A stretch of DNA of 22,794 nt from a virus. A model generated the notes under the pieces. The model saw only the letters and a program-made list of their open reading frames with translations, ran no database searches and was not told the origin of the DNA. Below are positions 19,015 to 22,794 of this stretch, piece after piece. Within the stretch, counting starts at the first letter, position 1; each line of letters begins with the position of its first letter. The stretch spans positions 1-22,794 of the IMG/VR virus record IMGVR_UViG_3300047300_001079. One strand, 5' to 3'. The position numbers and the translations under genes are program-made.

Positions 19015-20853
19015 TTATACCTCTATTTGGGATATATTGTTACGTTTAATTACATTAACTTTTTCTAGTAATGGATGACTAAAGCCATGACTTACCAAGA
19101 AAGTGTTTAAATGTTCTTCGCGTAGTAACACTTCAACTAATTTTTCTTTACCATCAGTATCAAGTGTTTCTACAGTTTCATCTAGTATCAATAAGTTAAT
19201 TCTTGAACTAGAAAGAGTTTGCATTAGCTTTCTGATAGCTAACAATGTAGCCACATTAACTCTTGCTTTTTCACCGCCACTTAGTGCTAGTATTTCGATA
19301 TCTTTTCCATTATCAGTAATAACAACATTGAGTTTGTCGCTTGCACTAATTTTAAAACTAATTTGAAATCTGCCATCACTTAGATCCACCAAATATTTAT
19401 TTGTAATGTCTTCCAAGTCTTTTACTAAGCATTCGATTTTGTATGCTACTAAACCTGTTGTACTAAATGTTTTTGTTAAAACATTTAAAATACTCATTCG
19501 TTCGCTTAATTCATGTAACTTGCCACTATACGTTTCCAGTTCTTGGTTCATTTCCACTAACTGTTTAGATACGAGGTCTACTTTAGTATTGTGTGCGGTT
19601 ACTTCTTTATTATACTGCTCTGCCTCAACAATTTTACGTTTGGTAGCAGCAATTGAATTTTGCAATTCTGTAAATTGTTGCTGAAGAGTTTGTTTATCTA
19701 GTAAGGCTTCTGGTAACTCTGTATCAATTAAGTTATGATACTTTTCCCAATCTTCTTGAGACTTCTGCGCATTTTGCCAGGCCAACAAACTATCCCAGTA
19801 TTTACTAGATTCTTGGTTAATATCGTTTAACTCGATATGAAGTCTGTTCATATCAGCTTCAGCTTTATTTCTAATCTGGTCTTGCTCGTCAACTATTTCA
19901 GAAATTTTATGGGTATCAATAGGTTGTAAACAAGTAGGGCAAACGCCTTCTAGTTTAGTCATTTTTTGTACAAACGCTTTACTGTCTTTTACAGTTTTTT
20001 GCAACTCAACTACCTGATTACTAAGAGCTTTTTCTTCAGCTTTGATACTTTCAATATCTGCTACTGGCCTGTCAGGAATAGGCAACAATTTAATTTTAGA
20101 CTGCAGTTGTTTATAAGTATTGTTTTGTGAAATCTTTTTATTGGTAGACTCAATACTGTTAATGCTGGACTCTACCTTACTGGCTTCTGTTAGTACTTCT
20201 GCATCTAGTTCAACTACACTAACAAACTCTCGCAGAGTTAAATCTGTGTCTTTGTACTTGTTCAGCCAACTAACAACTGTGTTAACTTGAGACTGCGTTG
20301 TAGCAATATCTTTTGACAGTTGTGTTGAAATTTCTTTAAAAACTTCGGCAGCACGAGTATACTTGCCTAAATTTAAAATTTCAATAAGAAACTTTTTACG
20401 AGCAGTGTCAGGAGCAGTTAAAAACTCAAGACTTGATGCATTTGACTGATAAACAATCTGTGCAAAACTCTTGTGATCAAAGCCTAATATATCTTCGATC
20501 ATTTTGTAAGTAGCTGTTGCAGTGTGTGCGCTAATATCTACACCCGACTTAAATAGCTTTACTGTTTGAGCAGTTCCACGACTAGACTTAATTGTGTAGT
20601 CTACTCCGTCTCGATCAAAGTCCAGTTCAATTGTATACGACTTATCTTTTACATAGCGATTAAGAATATCTGCTTTCTTAATGCCTTTAGAATTTTTATT
20701 AAATAATACTTCTTCTAGGATAAGTGCAATAGAACTTTTACCGTGACCATTACGGCCCACAAGTTGTGTTAATGGGGCAGCAACAAAATCAATTTTATTA
20801 TCTTTTCCGTAGCTAAAGGCGTTAGCCCATCGTAGTTGTTTTATAGTTATCAT
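19015..20853 (-). CDS. 46: SbcC/Rad50-like recombination ATPase (T4 gp46 type)
   Basis: A 612-aa SMC-like ATPase. Walker A is GRNGHGKS at 33-40; a long coiled coil is split by a zinc hook CPTC near residue 304-307; the ABC signature is LSGGEKARV near 522-530; Walker B is NLLILDET near 550-557, with a D-loop (ETLD) and a late SHG His switch. It partners with the gp47-like nuclease encoded upstream to process DNA ends for recombination-dependent replication. The start overlaps the glutaredoxin-like gene by 32 bp. Confidence 0.95.
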   Translation of the reverse strand: MITIKQLRWANAFSYGKDNKIDFVAAPLTQLVGRNGHGKSSIALILEEVLFNKNSKGIKKADILNRYVKDKSYTIELDFDRDGVDYTIKSSRGTAQTVKLFKSGVDISAHTATATYKMIEDILGFDHKSFAQIVYQSNASSLEFLTAPDTARKKFLIEILNLGKYTRAAEVFKEISTQLSKDIATTQSQVNTVVSWLNKYKDTDLTLREFVSVVELDAEVLTEASKVESSINSIESTNKKISQNNTYKQLQSKIKLLPIPDRPVADIESIKAEEKALSNQVVELQKTVKDSKAFVQKMTKLEGVCPTCLQPIDTHKISEIVDEQDQIRNKAEADMNRLHIELNDINQESSKYWDSLLAWQNAQKSQEDWEKYHNLIDTELPEALLDKQTLQQQFTELQNSIAATKRKIVEAEQYNKEVTAHNTKVDLVSKQLVEMNQELETYSGKLHELSERMSILNVLTKTFSTTGLVAYKIECLVKDLEDITNKYLVDLSDGRFQISFKISASDKLNVVITDNGKDIEILALSGGEKARVNVATLLAIRKLMQTLSSSRINLLILDETVETLDTDGKEKLVEVLLREEHLNTFLVSHGFSHPLLEKVNVIKRNNISQIEV

Positions 20854-21097
20854 TTATGGCTAGTCTCTTTTTTAATTCTGGTAAGCCGCCAACGTATTCA
20901 CCATCAAGGAAAATCTGTGGAACGCTGCGAGCGTTAGGCACTTTTTCAATTAAATCTTTTTTAGTATATTTTTCGCCTAACATACGCTCATCATATTCAA
21001 TGCCGTAGCTGGATAATAAACGTTTAGCTTCTTGACAGGCTGGACAGTTAGTTTGTGACCATACTTCTGCTTTATTCAGATTCGATTTTGTCTGCAT
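20822..21097 (-). CDS. Glutaredoxin-like protein
   Basis: A 91-aa thioredoxin-fold protein with active site C18-P-A-C21 (SQTNCPACQ), the cis-Pro region RSVPQIFLDGEYVGG and a final helix PELKKRL, all as in glutaredoxins. Probable cytoplasmic dithiol reductant. It sits between gp47- and gp46-like genes, overlapping both (26 and 32 bp). It may support the class II RNR in the next operon, though monomeric class II enzymes usually take electrons from thioredoxin. Confidence 0.92.
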   Translation of the reverse strand: MQTKSNLNKAEVWSQTNCPACQEAKRLLSSYGIEYDERMLGEKYTKKDLIEKVPNARSVPQIFLDGEYVGGLPELKKRLAINDNYKTTTMG

Positions 21098-22028
21098 AAT
21101 TTTGAAACTCTTTCAATACTTGTTCAATTGTATCTTGCGGTAATTCTAAAATATATGTAAGATACTCTTTTACTTCTTCTGACATAGACATTTCTGAGTC
21201 TAAGATCAGGGCACTATCAGTGTCGCGTTTAATTACCTTACGATCAATTAGATCTGAATCTTCTAGTTCTCCAAGTTCTTGCATATCGCCTTCGACTTGG
21301 TAAATAGTGTGATCGTAATCAGTTGGCGGTTTAGGATCACTTACACCAACAGTTTTGCGAATAAGTTGCGGAAGCTTTAGTTTTCGCCACTCATGTTCTA
21401 GAGTGATGGAATCCAATATAACCACGCCAGTGTCCACATTATGACGATGAAAGCTAGTAGTAACGGGACTTCCAGGATATACAATATTTTTCTGACAGTT
21501 TTCATAACTATGTAAATCTCCTGCTAGAACAACGTCCCAGCGAGCAAATAATTCTAAGTCAATTTCAGGTTTAACGTGTGGAGGAATTTCTCCCCGAACG
21601 TGTGTAAAACAAATATTACCGTGCGTTAAATGCGGAGCTTTTTCAAATTCTTTTAATTTGTTGTATGGAATAAAGTCCATATTTTCTAGCTTGTAAAAAT
21701 CATCAATAATTTCTACTTGCGGATTGAGTCGATTAGTAACTTGTTTTAGGTTTGTTAAAAAAGTTGTATCTTTCTTAACTGCTTCATGGTTTCCAGCATA
21801 AATAATTGTGGGAATTTTGCAATGATTAACTAAATCAAAGTATGTTTCTAATTCTTCCATGTTGGGTAGTTTGTCAAAAACATCCCCACCAATAACAAAA
21901 AGATCACACTCTGATTGCAACTCTTCTAGTTGTTGCCATAGCATATCGAACCTATTTTTAGCCCACTGAATAGGTACGTTCTTCTGACCCAATTTAATAT
22001 GGACGTCAGCTGTAAATAATATTTTCAT
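21072..22028 (-). CDS. 47: SbcD/Mre11-like nuclease (T4 gp47 type)
   Basis: Start at ATG 22028 (MKILFTADVH), with AAAGG upstream; a frame open to 22061 would begin inside the terminator hairpin. The 318-aa phosphoesterase has the metal-binding motifs D8-x-H10, GGD49, GNH81E, H143 in FTHVRGE and GD171-L-H173S. It forms the nuclease half of the gp46/gp47 complex. Transcribed after the SSB gene by readthrough of the terminator at 22049-22075, since no promoter is visible between them. Confidence 0.95.
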   Translation of the reverse strand: MKILFTADVHIKLGQKNVPIQWAKNRFDMLWQQLEELQSECDLFVIGGDVFDKLPNMEELETYFDLVNHCKIPTIIYAGNHEAVKKDTTFLTNLKQVTNRLNPQVEIIDDFYKLENMDFIPYNKLKEFEKAPHLTHGNICFTHVRGEIPPHVKPEIDLELFARWDVVLAGDLHSYENCQKNIVYPGSPVTTSFHRHNVDTGVVILDSITLEHEWRKLKLPQLIRKTVGVSDPKPPTDYDHTIYQVEGDMQELGELEDSDLIDRKVIKRDTDSALILDSEMSMSEEVKEYLTYILELPQDTIEQVLKEFQNYADKIESE

Positions 22029-22048
22029 ATTGCCTTTGAGACAGAAAA

Positions 22049-22075
22049 GCCCGCTAAGCATTTCGTTTAGCGGGC
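22049..22075 (-). terminator. Intrinsic terminator after the SSB gene
   Basis: On the minus strand GCCCGCTAA pairs with TTAGCGGGC around a 9-nt loop, followed by TTTTCTGT. It separates the highly needed SSB from the gp47 gene and shares the GCCCGCTA/TAGCGGGC stem with the terminator at 11737-11760. Confidence 0.9.
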
Positions 22076-22082
22076 TTAAGTT

Positions 22083-22724
22083 TTAACCTAGTTCTTTGAC
22101 TGCTTCTTGCTCAGAAGATTCGCCTTCAGCATCATCTTCCTGATTGGTAGTAATTTTCTCCAACAAGGCTTTTACATCTGCTTCTGTAGGACGAGGAAAT
22201 TTCTCATCAATAGATTTAGCGGCATCTGCCAAAGCGCGCTCTTCGTCAGTAAGTGGACGAGCTTTGCAACGCAAAACTTGCAGGGTATACTCAACGTTAA
22301 AAGGCAGTGGGCCTGTCTTTACACGTTTGAATACAACATCCCAACCTGTATCATAGTCAGTAGGGTCTCCCAAATCTTCGGCCGCTGTAACGATTTGCTC
22401 AAATAACTTCTTTTTCAAGTTAAGAGCCACAACTTTTTGCGACTTAGGGTCAATACAATTTACAGAATAACTCCAAGAGCATTTTGCTTCTGGAAAATAC
22501 TCAGTAACATGATCTTTTTCAATGTTATCGAACTTCTCCTTTTCACGACTAAACGCCAAACATTCAACTGGAATATCTTTGTTATTAGTGCCTTTCAGCC
22601 AATAAATGTATCGTGGAAGAACTCCGCCAATTAAGCGGACCGTATTTTCGCCATCTTTGTATTCGTAAGATTCGACTTTGTTTGATTGTGCTTTACCTTT
22701 GGTATTTTTAAAGCTAAGTGCCAT
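22083..22724 (-). CDS. 32: Single-stranded DNA-binding protein (T4 gp32-like)
   Basis: A 213-aa protein resembling gp32-type SSBs of T4-like marine phages: basic N-terminus (FKNTKGKAQSNKVESY), an OB-fold-like core with VRLIGGVLPRYIYWLKGTN and a long acidic C-terminus (EDDAEGESSEQE) that would recruit replication partners. The Cys residues (about 54, 82, 90) do not form a clear T4-type zinc motif. Ribosome site GAGGA lies upstream. The gene is followed by a strong terminator and then gp47/gp46 genes, in line with its replication-recombination role. Confidence 0.85.
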   Translation of the reverse strand: MALSFKNTKGKAQSNKVESYEYKDGENTVRLIGGVLPRYIYWLKGTNNKDIPVECLAFSREKEKFDNIEKDHVTEYFPEAKCSWSYSVNCIDPKSQKVVALNLKKKLFEQIVTAAEDLGDPTDYDTGWDVVFKRVKTGPLPFNVEYTLQVLRCKARPLTDEERALADAAKSIDEKFPRPTEADVKALLEKITTNQEDDAEGESSEQEAVKELG

Positions 22725-22794
22725 TTTTATTTTTCCTCGTATTTGAAGTGAATTTTGTTTTCTGTTATTTTTAGTAGCGGATTTGATTTTATTG

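Noticed and set aside
1-22794. tRNA genes, CRISPR array, integrase, IS elements
   Set aside because: No cloverleaf with a CCA-side TpsiC-like segment, no regularly spaced direct repeats and no recombinase or transposase motifs were noticed by eye on either strand.
22725-22794. Promoter for the SSB gene at the right edge
   Set aside because: Only the ribosome site is clear; no -10/-35 pair could be made out in the 70 bp, so the promoter is probably outside the window.

Overview
The window looks like an AT-rich accessory plus replication segment of a large, strictly lytic tailed dsDNA phage (Caudoviricetes) with T4-type replication genes, infecting a Gram-negative bacterium, probably aquatic. 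Evidence: tightly packed genes with ATGA-type overlaps, lysis genes (spanin pair, GH19 endolysin), PhoH, a gp32-like SSB, gp46/gp47 recombination nuclease subunits, a FEN-type exonuclease, dUTPase and a monomeric B12-dependent ribonucleotide reductase. The host is inferred to carry heptose-containing LPS (phage heptose genes), an outer membrane (o-spanin lipoprotein) and cobalamin. No tRNA, rRNA, CRISPR array, integrase or IS element was seen.

Layout: two long convergent gene blocks meet at a strong bidirectional terminator (11737-11760). The plus block (154-11729) starts with a sugar module: NodU-type carbamoyltransferase, 2OG-Fe(II) oxygenase-like protein, GT9 heptosyltransferase-like protein, split HldE (adenylyltransferase then kinase), cupin, small HAD phosphatase and an HldD-like ADP-heptose 6-epimerase. 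Together these cover most of ADP-L-glycero-D-manno-heptose synthesis, its transfer, and a possible carbamoylation; only a sedoheptulose-7-phosphate isomerase (GmhA) is not seen. Next come a heme oxygenase and a ferredoxin-dependent bilin reductase of the PcyA/PcyX lineage, a two-gene heme-to-phycobilin pathway. The block continues with spanins, endolysin, a run of small membrane or exported proteins (two too short for a usual ORF cutoff, at 8656-8787 and 9285-9434), and a separately promoted PhoH gene.

The minus block, read from the right, starts with the SSB, a terminator, then gp47-like, glutaredoxin, gp46-like, two unknown proteins and a PDDEXK nuclease. A perfect consensus sigma-70 promoter follows, driving exonuclease, dUTPase, class II RNR and a 55-aa protein. 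A further extended -10 promoter with a hairpin leader drives a Gly/Gln-rich probable virion protein. Last come three mosaic appendage-like proteins (collagen-like, C1q-like jelly roll, shared modules).

The most interesting parts are the compact heptose-carbamoyl module, the HO plus bilin reductase pair in a phage whose other genes do not point to a cyanobacterial host, and the promoter/hairpin architectures. All function calls rest on motifs recognised by eye and remembered families; no search was run.
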